From: a bacterium
GTDB lineage: Bacteria; Desulfobacterota; DSWW01
Assembly (NCBI GenBank): GCA_030609865.1
Contig: JAUWSZ010000184.1
Location: 1-5,966, forward strand
DNA: 5,966 bases
Direction of reading: 5' to 3'
Position 1 is the first letter of the stretch. Each line of letters starts with the position of its first letter. The notes below the pieces were generated by a model. That model did not search any database, was not told where the DNA came from, and saw nothing but the letters and a program-made list of their open reading frames with translations. Below are positions 1 to 5,966 of this stretch, piece by piece. Position numbers and translations under genes: made by a program.

Positions 1-85
1 CTGAGGAATGAGGCAGGACGAGTTTGTCCGCCGCAGTGACGAAGGATGAGTGCAACGCCGCAGATGGCCGTTTATCGGCAGCCTC

Positions 86-754
86 CTATTGGGCGATCAT
101 GGCGCGCATCATGTCTCCCGCATTCTCTGCGTGGTTGCTGATCTCTCCGATGTACTCGATCAGCCGGATCAGGTGGAAGGTGGTGGCGGGCTCGGTCACC
201 GTAAGGCTAAAAACGGCGCTCTTCAGCTTCCTCTCGATCTGATCGCTCTCGAACTCCTTGTGTCTAAGATCTCGGATCACATCCTTGATCTTGTCCCGCT
301 CCTTTCCGGAGAAGTTGCGGAAGTATTTAACAGCGCCTGAAACCATCGGCGGGAGTTGATTGATGACCTCGACCGCCTTGTCCACCATCAGGAGAAGGTC
401 GTCAACAAGTGGCTCGGGTACCAGGGTCGTCCGGTACGAGAGCCAGTGGAGGGCATCCTCCATCGAGTCCATCACCTTGTCCGCCTCCCGCAGGTACCAG
501 AGGAACTGGAACTTGTCCACGGGCAACATGATCCCCTTGGGGAGATGGGCGCGGATGTTCTGTTTGATCCGGTCTGCTTCGCTCTCCAGGGAGGCCACCT
601 TGAGGTGGAGTTCCTCGAACCTTATGCAGTCAGACTCCAGGTAACACTTGATTGCCGTTCGAAAGAGATCTCCCCCTTCCTGGACCTTTGCCGCGTGCTC
701 CTGGAGCTTTGTGAAGGGCGACTCCCGAAAAAGACTGAACAAGCCGAAACGCAT
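86..754 (-). CDS. DUF47 / PhoU-like protein, partner of PiT transporter (copy 1)
   Basis: A 222-residue protein of the DUF47 family (TIGR00153-type, PhoU relatives), normal length for the family. These are soluble, cytoplasmic, all-helical proteins usually encoded beside PiT phosphate transporters; a role in modulating the carrier is inferred, not proven. The start MRFGLFSLFRESPF and the segment LPKGIMLPVDKF (71-82) are typical. Four acidic pairs, as in the PhoU metal-binding E/DxxxD motifs, are visible: E57/D61, D92/D96, E167/D171 and E200/E204, two per three-helix half. No signal peptide or membrane segment is present. The ATG follows a strong Shine-Dalgarno (AGGGAGGT, 7 nt away), so the start is secure. 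It is the last gene of the operon, 18 nt after the PiT stop, and ends in TAG. No convincing terminator follows within the remaining 85 bases. Confidence 0.9.
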   Translation of the reverse strand: MRFGLFSLFRESPFTKLQEHAAKVQEGGDLFRTAIKCYLESDCIRFEELHLKVASLESEADRIKQNIRAHLPKGIMLPVDKFQFLWYLREADKVMDSMEDALHWLSYRTTLVPEPLVDDLLLMVDKAVEVINQLPPMVSGAVKYFRNFSGKERDKIKDVIRDLRHKEFESDQIERKLKSAVFSLTVTEPATTFHLIRLIEYIGEISNHAENAGDMMRAMIAQ

Positions 755-761
755 TTTGATT

Positions 762-769
762 ACCTCCCT
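762..769 (-). promoter_or_regulatory. Strong ribosome binding site for DUF47 copy 1
   Basis: On the minus strand AGGGAGGT lies 7 nt before the ATG at 754. It occupies most of the 18-nt gap after the transporter stop (773-775). It fixes the start of the downstream gene and suggests that this gene is translated independently and efficiently, unlike the coupled junction at 3019/3020. Confidence 0.75.
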
Positions 770-772
770 TGG

Positions 773-1996
773 TCAGGCGAAGAATACCTCGAGGAGTTTA
801 TAGATAATCATACAAGTTACTGCTGCTACGGGCAAAGTGATGACCCAGTACACGCAGATCTTCCCCACCACACGAAAATCCACGGCATCCATGCCCCTGG
901 CAAGGCCAACTCCGACCACCGCGCCCACTGCGGCATGGGTCGTGGATACGGGCATCCCGAGCTTGGACGCGATCAGGACACAGGTCGCGGTGCCGAAATC
1001 CACGCAGAACCCACGCGTGTTGGTCAGGGTGGTTATCTTCGTACCCACGGTCTCGATGACCCGATGCCCCCAGGTGACTACGCCCAGGGCGATCCCGACG
1101 CCTCCAAAGGCCAGGAGCAAAAAGGGTACCGGAACTTCGGGGCTGACTCCGTGGGTCGTATAGATGATATAGATCCCTGCAAGGGGGCCCATGGCGTTCG
1201 CCACGTCGTTGGCCCCGTGGGCCAGGGCGACGTAGCAGGAAGTGAGTACCTGAAGCCTGCGAAAGATCTCCTCAACGCCCTGCTCTCCCCGTTGAAAGAT
1301 GGTCTTTTGAATGATCCATCGGCCTGTCCCGCCCAGTACGACCGCAATGCCGAGGGCCAGGAGCACCCCGGTCCCCAGATCGATGCCCAACCTCGAACCG
1401 AGCGGTGTCTTCAGCAGAAAAGAGAGGACGATGATGAAGAAGGTGAGCCCTGCAAAAAAGGGGCTCCACCGCAGGGCCTTTACGAACATGTCCGGCTTCG
1501 ACAGGATTCGGTTTCGTAGGAACTGAAACATCAGGAACGCGAGCAGGCTCGCGAAGAAGGGAGAGATGATCCAGGAGAGGACGATCAACATGACCTTGGC
1601 CCATTGGATGACAGACAGCCCCCCCGTGATCAGCCCGAACCCGATCATGGCCCCTACGACTGAATGGGTGGTCGAGACGGGTAACTGGCGCCAGGTGGCG
1701 AAGAACACCCAGAAACTGGCAGCCAGCAGGGCGGCCAGAAGGCCGAGGGCAACCGTGTTGGGGTCGCTCAGGACGGACGGGTCCACGATGTTCTTCCGGA
1801 TGGCGGACGTAACGTGCGACCCGATGAAGGCGGCGCCCACGAAATCCAGGATGCCGGCGATGTATACGGCTTGGCGCAGTGTGATGGCCTTGGCGCCGAC
1901 GGCCGAGGCCATGCCGTTGGCCACATCGTTGGCCCCGATGTTCCAGGCCATGTAGAGCCCGGCGGCGATTCCCATGACAAAAATCGTGAGCGTCAT
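773..1996 (-). CDS. PiT-family inorganic phosphate transporter, canonical type
   Basis: A 407-residue integral membrane carrier of the PiT family (SLC20/PitA-like), which imports inorganic phosphate with Na+ or H+. Both halves of the family's inverted duplication carry full signatures: GANDVANG (21-28) with PVSTTH (106-111), and HGANDVANAMGPLAG (260-274) with PVSTTH (349-354). The hydrophilic segment between the halves (about 226-250, RWIIQKTIFQRGEQGVEEIF) is also typical. Most of the rest is hydrophobic helix, giving roughly ten or more membrane spans. The start MTLTIFVMGI puts the first signature about 20 residues from the N-terminus, as usual. A TGA directly precedes the ATG in the same frame, so the protein cannot start earlier, and only a modest GGAAG lies 8 nt upstream. 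The intact acidic and PVSTTH residues argue for true phosphate transport; the coupling ion cannot be read from sequence. It is the third gene of the operon. Confidence 0.93.
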   Translation of the reverse strand: MTLTIFVMGIAAGLYMAWNIGANDVANGMASAVGAKAITLRQAVYIAGILDFVGAAFIGSHVTSAIRKNIVDPSVLSDPNTVALGLLAALLAASFWVFFATWRQLPVSTTHSVVGAMIGFGLITGGLSVIQWAKVMLIVLSWIISPFFASLLAFLMFQFLRNRILSKPDMFVKALRWSPFFAGLTFFIIVLSFLLKTPLGSRLGIDLGTGVLLALGIAVVLGGTGRWIIQKTIFQRGEQGVEEIFRRLQVLTSCYVALAHGANDVANAMGPLAGIYIIYTTHGVSPEVPVPFLLLAFGGVGIALGVVTWGHRVIETVGTKITTLTNTRGFCVDFGTATCVLIASKLGMPVSTTHAAVGAVVGVGLARGMDAVDFRVVGKICVYWVITLPVAAVTCMIIYKLLEVFFA

Positions 1997-2041
1997 TCAG
2001 GCGACTTCCGATAGGAGAGGGAAGGAAACGTCTAAATACAT
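1997..2041 (-). other. Possible 14-codon leader ORF ahead of the PiT gene
   Basis: In the 84-nt gap between the two transporter genes, an ATG at 2041 opens a small ORF (MYLDVSFPLLSEVA) that ends in TGA at 1999-1997. That stop touches the ATG of the phosphate transporter and is in the same frame. An AGGA Shine-Dalgarno-like site lies 5 nt before the small ORF's ATG, arguably better than the site of the transporter itself. It could be a translated leader that delivers ribosomes to the transporter start, or a chance reading frame. No matching family is recognised and the composition is not distinctive. Confidence 0.25.
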
Positions 2042-2061
2042 GGAATTCCTGCCACAATCAA
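2033..2061 (-). promoter_or_regulatory. Weak candidate internal promoter between the two PiT genes
   Basis: On the minus strand TTGATT (2061-2056) and TATTTA (2038-2033) are separated by exactly 17 nt. They match the sigma-70 boxes at 4/6 and 3/6 positions. A start from here would fall near 2026, inside the possible leader ORF, so transcripts from this promoter would lack the leader's ATG. It could allow the canonical transporter and its DUF47 partner to be expressed without the first two genes. The match is weak and may be chance. Confidence 0.2.
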
Positions 2062-2080
2062 GGGGGCGAGGGCTCGAGGC

Positions 2081-3019
2081 TCAGGGAACGTACCGAAGAT
2101 GGCTCAAGAAATAGAACAGGAAGAAGCAGAGGCATCCTGTCAGGGGCGTGACGAACCAGGCCAGAAGAATGGAAAAGAGGGTCTTTTTCCGGATGGTCTG
2201 TGTCCCCTTCAGGATTCCGATGCCGAGGACTGCGCCGACCACGGCCTGAGAAGAAGACACCGGCACGCCGACCCAGGTGTAGACGTGGACCGCCAGGGCT
2301 CCGGACAGGACAACGACCAGGGCGCAGAAGGGATCCAGGGCCACCAGGTTTTTGCCCACCGTTTCCATCACGCCCCGGCTGAAGGTGAGGATCCCGAAAG
2401 CAATGCTGAGTCCCCCGACCAGGGTCCCCTTGAAGATGTCCAAAAGACCGGCACCGACGAAAACAGCGGTCACGTTGGCCACGTTGTTCGATCCGAGTGC
2501 ATAGGCGGAGTAGCAACCGGCGATCACGAGACCGATCCTCACGATCTGATCCATCTGGAACAGATTGTAGGGGGCGCGATTGTAGGCCCAGCCCAACGAA
2601 GCGTAGATGAGCACAGCGAAGAGGATGCCGGCCAGGGGTGTGCCGACCCAGCAGATGGCGACCTTGACGAGGCCTTGAGAGTGGAGTTGGTGTTGCAGGA
2701 GCCCTGCGCCCACGATGGCGCCCACGACGGCCTGGGACGTGGACACGGGGAGTCGCAGCAGCGTCATGCCGGTTACCGTTACGGCCGCGGCCACCGAGGT
2801 GAGGACAGCCAGTTCGAGATCCATGGGAGAGAGGCCTTGGAGGGTTTCGATCCCGTGCCCTCCCTGAAGGACCGCACCCAGGACGACGAACAGGGATGCC
2901 AGGATAGCCGCTTTCCAGAAGCGGATCATATGAGAGGAGACGGCGGAGCCGAACAGATTCGCCCCATCGTTGGCTCCCAACGACCATCCCAGGAAGATTC
3001 CGCCGAGTAGATGGAACAT
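2081..3019 (-). CDS. Short, diverged PiT-family anion permease
   Basis: A 312-residue membrane protein of the PiT superfamily, near the short end of the family because it lacks a long central loop. Its inverted-duplicate halves are easy to see: GANDGAN (15-21) and PVSTSQAVVGA (91-101) in the first, GSNNVAN (176-182) and PVSSSQAVVGA (253-263) in the second. Each half then has a similar hydrophobic helix beginning WxxTPL (124-139 and 288-305). Compared with the canonical neighbour, the PVSTTH histidine is Gln in both halves and the second GAND is GSNN, losing an acidic residue. This suggests a different ion coupling or anion specificity (phosphate, sulfate or another oxyanion); substrate is unassigned. 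The ATG directly follows the TAA of the upstream DUF47 gene with no clear Shine-Dalgarno, so translation is probably coupled. It ends in TGA. Confidence 0.88.
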   Translation of the reverse strand: MFHLLGGIFLGWSLGANDGANLFGSAVSSHMIRFWKAAILASLFVVLGAVLQGGHGIETLQGLSPMDLELAVLTSVAAAVTVTGMTLLRLPVSTSQAVVGAIVGAGLLQHQLHSQGLVKVAICWVGTPLAGILFAVLIYASLGWAYNRAPYNLFQMDQIVRIGLVIAGCYSAYALGSNNVANVTAVFVGAGLLDIFKGTLVGGLSIAFGILTFSRGVMETVGKNLVALDPFCALVVVLSGALAVHVYTWVGVPVSSSQAVVGAVLGIGILKGTQTIRKKTLFSILLAWFVTPLTGCLCFFLFYFLSHLRYVP

Positions 3020-3673
3020 TTACACCCGTCGCTTGGTCACAATCAGGTTGACTTGACGGCAGACCTGGACCGCAGAGTCCGCGATGTCTCCCATCCTCTG
3101 GGTGAGATCCCGAAGCAGGATTTTCTGCAAGGGATCCCAGTCCGATTCGAAGATGCGTACGATGATCCTCTTTTCGATCTGATCTCCCTGGCTTTCCAGT
3201 TGGTCCGTCCTGAACAACAGCTGGGCCGCGCGCTCCCCGCGGTCAAGCATGGATTTCACGCTCTCCAGGGTGAACGAACAAGCTTCGAGCGAGACCGCCA
3301 GGAGTTCCCGGAAATCCAGGTTGAGGGCCTCGGGCAGCACGACTTTCTGATTGCAGATGTTCGCAAGAATCCTGTCGAACTGGTCCGGGATTTCATCGGT
3401 GGTCTCCAGCAGTCGGAGAATGTCCCCTCGAAGGTCCGGGACCAGGGCCTTTTCATGTAGAAGCGTTACGATTTTCTCCAGGATGTCGTCGGTCCTCGAT
3501 TCCGCCTTGTGGGTCTCGGCCGCCAGGACCTCGAAGGTCGGACTGCATCTGCCTGCCTGGAGATAGGTCTCCAGGGACTGGAGAAACATCTCTTGAGCAA
3601 TTTCTACGGAACGAACGAATTCTCCGATGAGATTCTCGACCTCTTTCTGCTTCTTGAAAAGGAAACGAAACAT
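3020..3673 (-). CDS. DUF47 / PhoU-like protein, partner of PiT transporter (copy 2)
   Basis: A 217-residue DUF47-family protein starting MFRFLFKKQKEVENL, a typical family N-terminus. A GTG at 3691 would add six residues, but the ATG at 3673 is preferred because GGAGAGGG lies 8 nt before it. The protein is predicted all-helical and cytoplasmic, with PhoU-like acidic pairs E58/D62, D93/D97 and E160/D164. At the fourth site the first acidic residue aligns to Gln (Q192) while D196 is kept, so one metal site may be altered. It is only distantly similar to copy 1, so this is not a recent duplication. It is the first gene of the operon and ends in TAA, immediately followed by the ATG of the short PiT permease. 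A role in regulating or assembling that permease is inferred from family and context. Confidence 0.85.
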   Translation of the reverse strand: MFRFLFKKQKEVENLIGEFVRSVEIAQEMFLQSLETYLQAGRCSPTFEVLAAETHKAESRTDDILEKIVTLLHEKALVPDLRGDILRLLETTDEIPDQFDRILANICNQKVVLPEALNLDFRELLAVSLEACSFTLESVKSMLDRGERAAQLLFRTDQLESQGDQIEKRIIVRIFESDWDPLQKILLRDLTQRMGDIADSAVQVCRQVNLIVTKRRV

Positions 3674-3681
3674 ACGATCTA

Positions 3682-3689
3682 CCCTCTCC
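3682..3689 (-). promoter_or_regulatory. Ribosome binding site deciding the start of DUF47 copy 2
   Basis: GGAGAGGG on the minus strand ends 8 nt before the ATG at 3673. It lies inside the reading frame that would follow the alternative GTG at 3691, whose own upstream region has only a poorly spaced AAGG. This supports the shorter, 217-residue protein. Confidence 0.6.
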
Positions 3690-3741
3690 ACAAGCCTTGC
3701 AATTCAGGGAGGATGCCTTTTTCGGGTCCACTGGATGCAGC

Positions 3742-3747
3742 ATTATA
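3742..3747 (-). promoter_or_regulatory. Candidate -10 box of the DUF47/PiT operon promoter
   Basis: A perfect TATAAT stands on the minus strand in an otherwise GC-rich divergent intergenic region. It would start transcription near 3735 and give a leader of about 60 nt before the ATG at 3673. No good TTGACA-like -35 box is present at 16-18 nt; the best is TTCGCC at 19 nt (3772-3767). The promoter may therefore need an activator, or the hexamer may be fortuitous. No recognisable PhoB box flanks it. Confidence 0.4.
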
Positions 3748-3827
3748 CAAGAGATCGTGCCAGAGAGGCGAACTCACGCAAGGCCTATCTCCTGACCGTT
3801 CGATGAGCAGGCGTTGTCCGGCCGACA

Positions 3828-3843
3828 CCTTGCTCATGCAAGG
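3828..3843. repeat. 16-bp inverted repeat in the divergent intergenic region
   Basis: CCTTGC and GCAAGG form perfect 6-bp arms around a TCAT spacer. The same hexamer occurs elsewhere in this intergenic region as CCTTGC at 3695-3700 and GCAAGG at 3778-3783. The arrangement, between two divergent genes and some 70 nt upstream of the hydrolase start, would suit a dimeric regulator's operator. No U-tract follows, so it is not a typical terminator. Its role is inferred. Confidence 0.3.
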
Positions 3844-3900
3844 GAGATCGGCTACCCTGGAAATTAACCTGAGTTATCCGAAACATACACGGTTTCCCCG

Positions 3901-3907
3901 GGGAGGA
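3901..3907 (+). promoter_or_regulatory. Ribosome binding site of the GH38/57-like gene
   Basis: GGGAGGA ends 7 nt before the ATG at 3915, an ideal Shine-Dalgarno, and fixes that start. Its 5' part overlaps the 10-bp palindrome TCCCCGGGGA (3895-3904). A promoter for this gene is not clear: no convincing paired boxes are seen between 3748 and 3890. Confidence 0.7.
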
Positions 3908-3914
3908 ACACTTC

Positions 3915-5966
3915 ATGACGAGATCAGGACACCCGCAACTCGGGTTGCTCCTGATTGCCTGGGTGTCTCTGATCCTCGGTTGTCAATACGAGACCGTGTA
4001 TTTTTCCTTCGGCCAGCACGTGGATTTCTATCACTCCTACCGGGGGGACAGCCCGGATGAAGAAGGCTTCGGCAAGGACATCCGGGTCATCACCGAGACC
4101 CTGGACTTCCTCGACAACTACCCCATGGTCAAGATGAGCTGGGAGTTCGACAGCTGGCAGACCCTGGAACATCGGCTTCCCGAGTACGCGCCCGAGCTGT
4201 TCGATCGTATCAAGGCAAGGATTGCCGAGAAGGACGAAGTTCGATTCATGAGCTGGAACGGAGGCTTGGCGAGCGCGGAGACGCCCGAGGAGTTCGCGGC
4301 CAGCATCGGGTGGCAGCGGCAGAACCTTCTGGACATATTCGGGAAAGTGGAAAACGGGGTCTACCCGCAGGAGATGATGCACACGCCTTCCCTGATACGG
4401 GCCTACGGAGATCTCGGCATCGAGTGGGTGAGCCTTTTCTACAGTGCTTCCTCCTTCACGGCCTTCCGGAACGAGGTTCTGTTGAGCGGCAGGGAACTCT
4501 ACAACCCCCTCTGGCTGGAAACGCCCGAAGGGGATGCCCGCATGATCGTGCTGCCCACCTACCACCATTCGGATGTGGCCGACTTCCTGGGAATGGCGAG
4601 CTGGGCGCAGGTTGTTGGAACGAGTGTTCAGGGAGATTCGTTGATCTTCGTCAACTTCGATGCGGATGGTGAGTCCTGGCCCGTCATACTGAAGCTGTTC
4701 CTGCCCGGGCTGGTGAAACGTCCCTTCGTGAAGTTCTGCACGCCCGGCGAGTATATCGCGGAGCACGAGCCCGTGGGGACGATCGTGCTCCATCGAGACC
4801 AGGCGGACGGCGTCTTTGACGGCTACAGCTCCTGGGCCGAGAAGCCGATCAACCACGAGGTTTGGACGGCCGTTGAGGCGAGCCGGCTCGACGAAAGGCG
4901 AACCCGCTTTCTCCAAGATCGATTCGGCCTCGAAAGCCCGGAAATGTCCGCTTTGCTCGAGGAGAATTTCCGGTGGCGCATCCAGACGATGAAGACAACC
5001 CACTTCGGTCTGGCGACGCCTCACCTTCACCCCGACCGGGCCGCAAAGGCGCGCGAGCACGCCGACATGATACGGATGCTTTCCAGCCAGGCCCTTGGCC
5101 TGGCGCAGACGGATGCTGAGCCGGCCATCATGGGCTTGGTAGGCACGCCCCCGGTTTTGCCCTTTGCAGGAACGAGTCGTCCCTACTACGTTTGTCGGCC
5201 CGAAGGCCCGGGTGGACCCTCCTTGGCGCGGATTCCCCTCGAGTTCGCCGAGGGAGAGGCCTTCTCGGGTGGCGTCAGGGTCTTTCGGGATGGTCAAGAG
5301 GTGCCGAATGCCCTGCTCGACGTGAGCCTTCACACGGACGGGTCCGTAGGGGAGGCCACGGCAGTCTTTATTTCCGACCTGGGTCCGGGAGAGGAGACCG
5401 TCTATTGGATCAGCAGGAGCGGTGACTCCGGGATTGCCGAGCCGGCATACGGTATGGTGTCGCCCGGCAACGGCCTGCTCGCGAACGGGCTGATCTCTCT
5501 CGCCTTCGATCTCGACGGCTGGCCGGTCTCGTTGCAGCGGGCGGGCCTCGAGTTCTCAGCAGGGAGGCTTCTCGGCCCGGGAATCACCTTCCAGGGTGGC
5601 CATGCGGGACCGGCGCAATTGGGTTCCGTTGATTCTTCCGGGAATGTCCGCGAGCGAGGATTCCTGGCCCGGCATGCCTCGAGCGGGCAGTACCAGGTCT
5701 GGTGCGACGGACAACCCTCGGAGGGGTCGGTTCACTACGAGTTCCGGGTGTATGCGGGGCTTCCGTTCGTGGAGATCCAGGCGGAGGCCCTATATCCTGC
5801 GCTGGGAGAGGAGTGTGTGGAAGACCTGACCGAGGCCTACCCCCTGGGGATTGCGCCGGCCCTGTCCGGGTACAGGCTTCGCGTCTGGAAGCACAACTAC
5901 TTCGGATACACGGGCTCGTATGACGTCACGCAGCCCGCGGACTCTCTAAACAACCATGTGACCGCC
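3915..5966 (+). CDS. Exported GH38/GH57-like glycoside hydrolase, putative lipoprotein (3' end beyond window)
   Basis: 684 codons are open to the right edge, so the protein is incomplete at the C-terminus. Residues 1-23 look like a lipoprotein signal: MTR, a hydrophobic stretch (9-21), then LILGC with the candidate lipidated Cys23; the lipobox is imperfect (Leu at -2). The N-terminal domain resembles the beta/alpha-barrel of the GH38/GH57 hydrolase/deacetylase superfamily. Features are HVD (35-37, the HxD metal-ligand-type motif), MSWEFDSWQTLE (74-85), MSWNGGLASAET (112-123), YPQEMMHTPSL (150-160) with Glu153 as candidate nucleophile, and VNFDADGESW (246-255) with candidate acid residues Asp249/Asp251. 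THFGLATPHLHP (362-373) fits the helical region. About 445-500 is beta-rich, and NGLISLAFDLDGWPVSLQRAGLEF (about 524-547) resembles the start of the GH38 C-terminal beta-sandwich. Likely role is periplasmic or surface cleavage of a glycan; substrate unknown. It is transcribed divergently from the PiT operon. Confidence 0.8.
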   Translation, partial: MTRSGHPQLGLLLIAWVSLILGCQYETVYFSFGQHVDFYHSYRGDSPDEEGFGKDIRVITETLDFLDNYPMVKMSWEFDSWQTLEHRLPEYAPELFDRIKARIAEKDEVRFMSWNGGLASAETPEEFAASIGWQRQNLLDIFGKVENGVYPQEMMHTPSLIRAYGDLGIEWVSLFYSASSFTAFRNEVLLSGRELYNPLWLETPEGDARMIVLPTYHHSDVADFLGMASWAQVVGTSVQGDSLIFVNFDADGESWPVILKLFLPGLVKRPFVKFCTPGEYIAEHEPVGTIVLHRDQADGVFDGYSSWAEKPINHEVWTAVEASRLDERRTRFLQDRFGLESPEMSALLEENFRWRIQTMKTTHFGLATPHLHPDRAAKAREHADMIRMLSSQALGLAQTDAEPAIMGLVGTPPVLPFAGTSRPYYVCRPEGPGGPSLARIPLEFAEGEAFSGGVRVFRDGQEVPNALLDVSLHTDGSVGEATAVFISDLGPGEETVYWISRSGDSGIAEPAYGMVSPGNGLLANGLISLAFDLDGWPVSLQRAGLEFSAGRLLGPGITFQGGHAGPAQLGSVDSSGNVRERGFLARHASSGQYQVWCDGQPSEGSVHYEFRVYAGLPFVEIQAEALYPALGEECVEDLTEAYPLGIAPALSGYRLRVWKHNYFGYTGSYDVTQPADSLNNHVTA

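Noticed and set aside
29..63. Direct repeat CGCCGCAG at 29-36 and 56-63
   Set aside because: Eight bases, two copies, GC-rich; too short to distinguish from chance.
67..79. Small hairpin (GCCG/CGGC, 5-nt loop) just after the last operon gene as a terminator
   Set aside because: The stem is only 4 bp and no U-tract follows on the minus strand.
356..1519. 387-codon plus-strand ORF opposite DUF47 copy 1 and the canonical PiT gene
   Set aside because: Its translation is low-complexity and rich in charged, Gly and Pro residues, and it overlaps two genes with full family signatures on the other strand; a GC-rich shadow frame.
2058..2987. 309-codon minus-strand ORF in another frame of the short PiT gene
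   Set aside because: Arg/Gly/Pro-rich frame-shifted translation of the permease, with no membrane segments or motifs.
2099..3010. 303-codon plus-strand ORF opposite the short PiT permease
   Set aside because: Its extent mirrors the permease gene almost exactly and the protein is rich in Asp, Gly, His and Gln with no recognisable domain; the antisense permease has clear motifs.
3895..3904. Palindrome TCCCCGGGGA overlapping the hydrolase ribosome binding site as an RNA switch
   Set aside because: It has no loop of its own and can form only a weak stem with wobble pairs; no supporting structure is seen upstream.
3509..4060. 183-codon plus-strand ORF spanning the intergenic region
   Set aside because: It overlaps both the DUF47 copy 2 start and the hydrolase start, has no ribosome binding site I can see, and matches no family.
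3924..5333. 469-codon minus-strand ORF opposite the GH38/57-like gene
   Set aside because: It is long, but the plus-strand frame has a strong Shine-Dalgarno, a signal sequence and superfamily motifs. The antisense product is His/Gly/Arg-rich without a family.

Overview
The window comes from a GC-rich bacterium. The lineage cannot be fixed from the sequence. A candidate lipoprotein signal on the rightmost gene and the good Shine-Dalgarno sites at several starts fit a bacterium with a Gram-negative-type envelope, but no taxonomic marker is present. All five main genes look intact. The rightmost runs off the window edge without a stop.

Layout. Positions 1-85 lie downstream of the leftward operon and hold nothing I can support. 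Positions 86-3673 are a four-gene minus-strand operon, read right to left: a DUF47/PhoU-like protein (3673-3020), a short PiT-family anion permease (3019-2081), a canonical PiT inorganic phosphate transporter (1996-773) and a second DUF47/PhoU-like protein (754-86). The order is therefore regulator-transporter-transporter-regulator, a mirrored pair of DUF47/PiT modules. Junctions are tight: 0 nt between the first two genes, 84 nt between the two transporters (with a possible 14-codon leader ORF) and 18 nt before the last gene. Positions 3674-3914 are a divergent intergenic region with a perfect TATAAT facing the operon and repeated CCTTGC/GCAAGG hexamers. From 3915 to the right edge a plus-strand gene encodes the first 684 residues of a candidate exported lipoprotein of the GH38/GH57-like glycoside hydrolase superfamily.

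How it may work together. PiT proteins are ion-coupled secondary carriers for phosphate or related oxyanions. DUF47 proteins are cytoplasmic all-alpha PhoU relatives commonly encoded beside PiT genes and thought to modulate them. One canonical and one diverged transporter, each next to a distinct DUF47 partner, suggest two carriers with different substrate, affinity or coupling ion that are co-expressed. The divergent hydrolase shares the promoter region, but nothing in the sequence proves a functional link to anion uptake. I see no clear Pho box, RNA gene, mobile element or CRISPR array. The double DUF47/PiT operon and its unusual in-frame stop-start junctions are the most interesting parts; the window does not by itself show a clearly new system.
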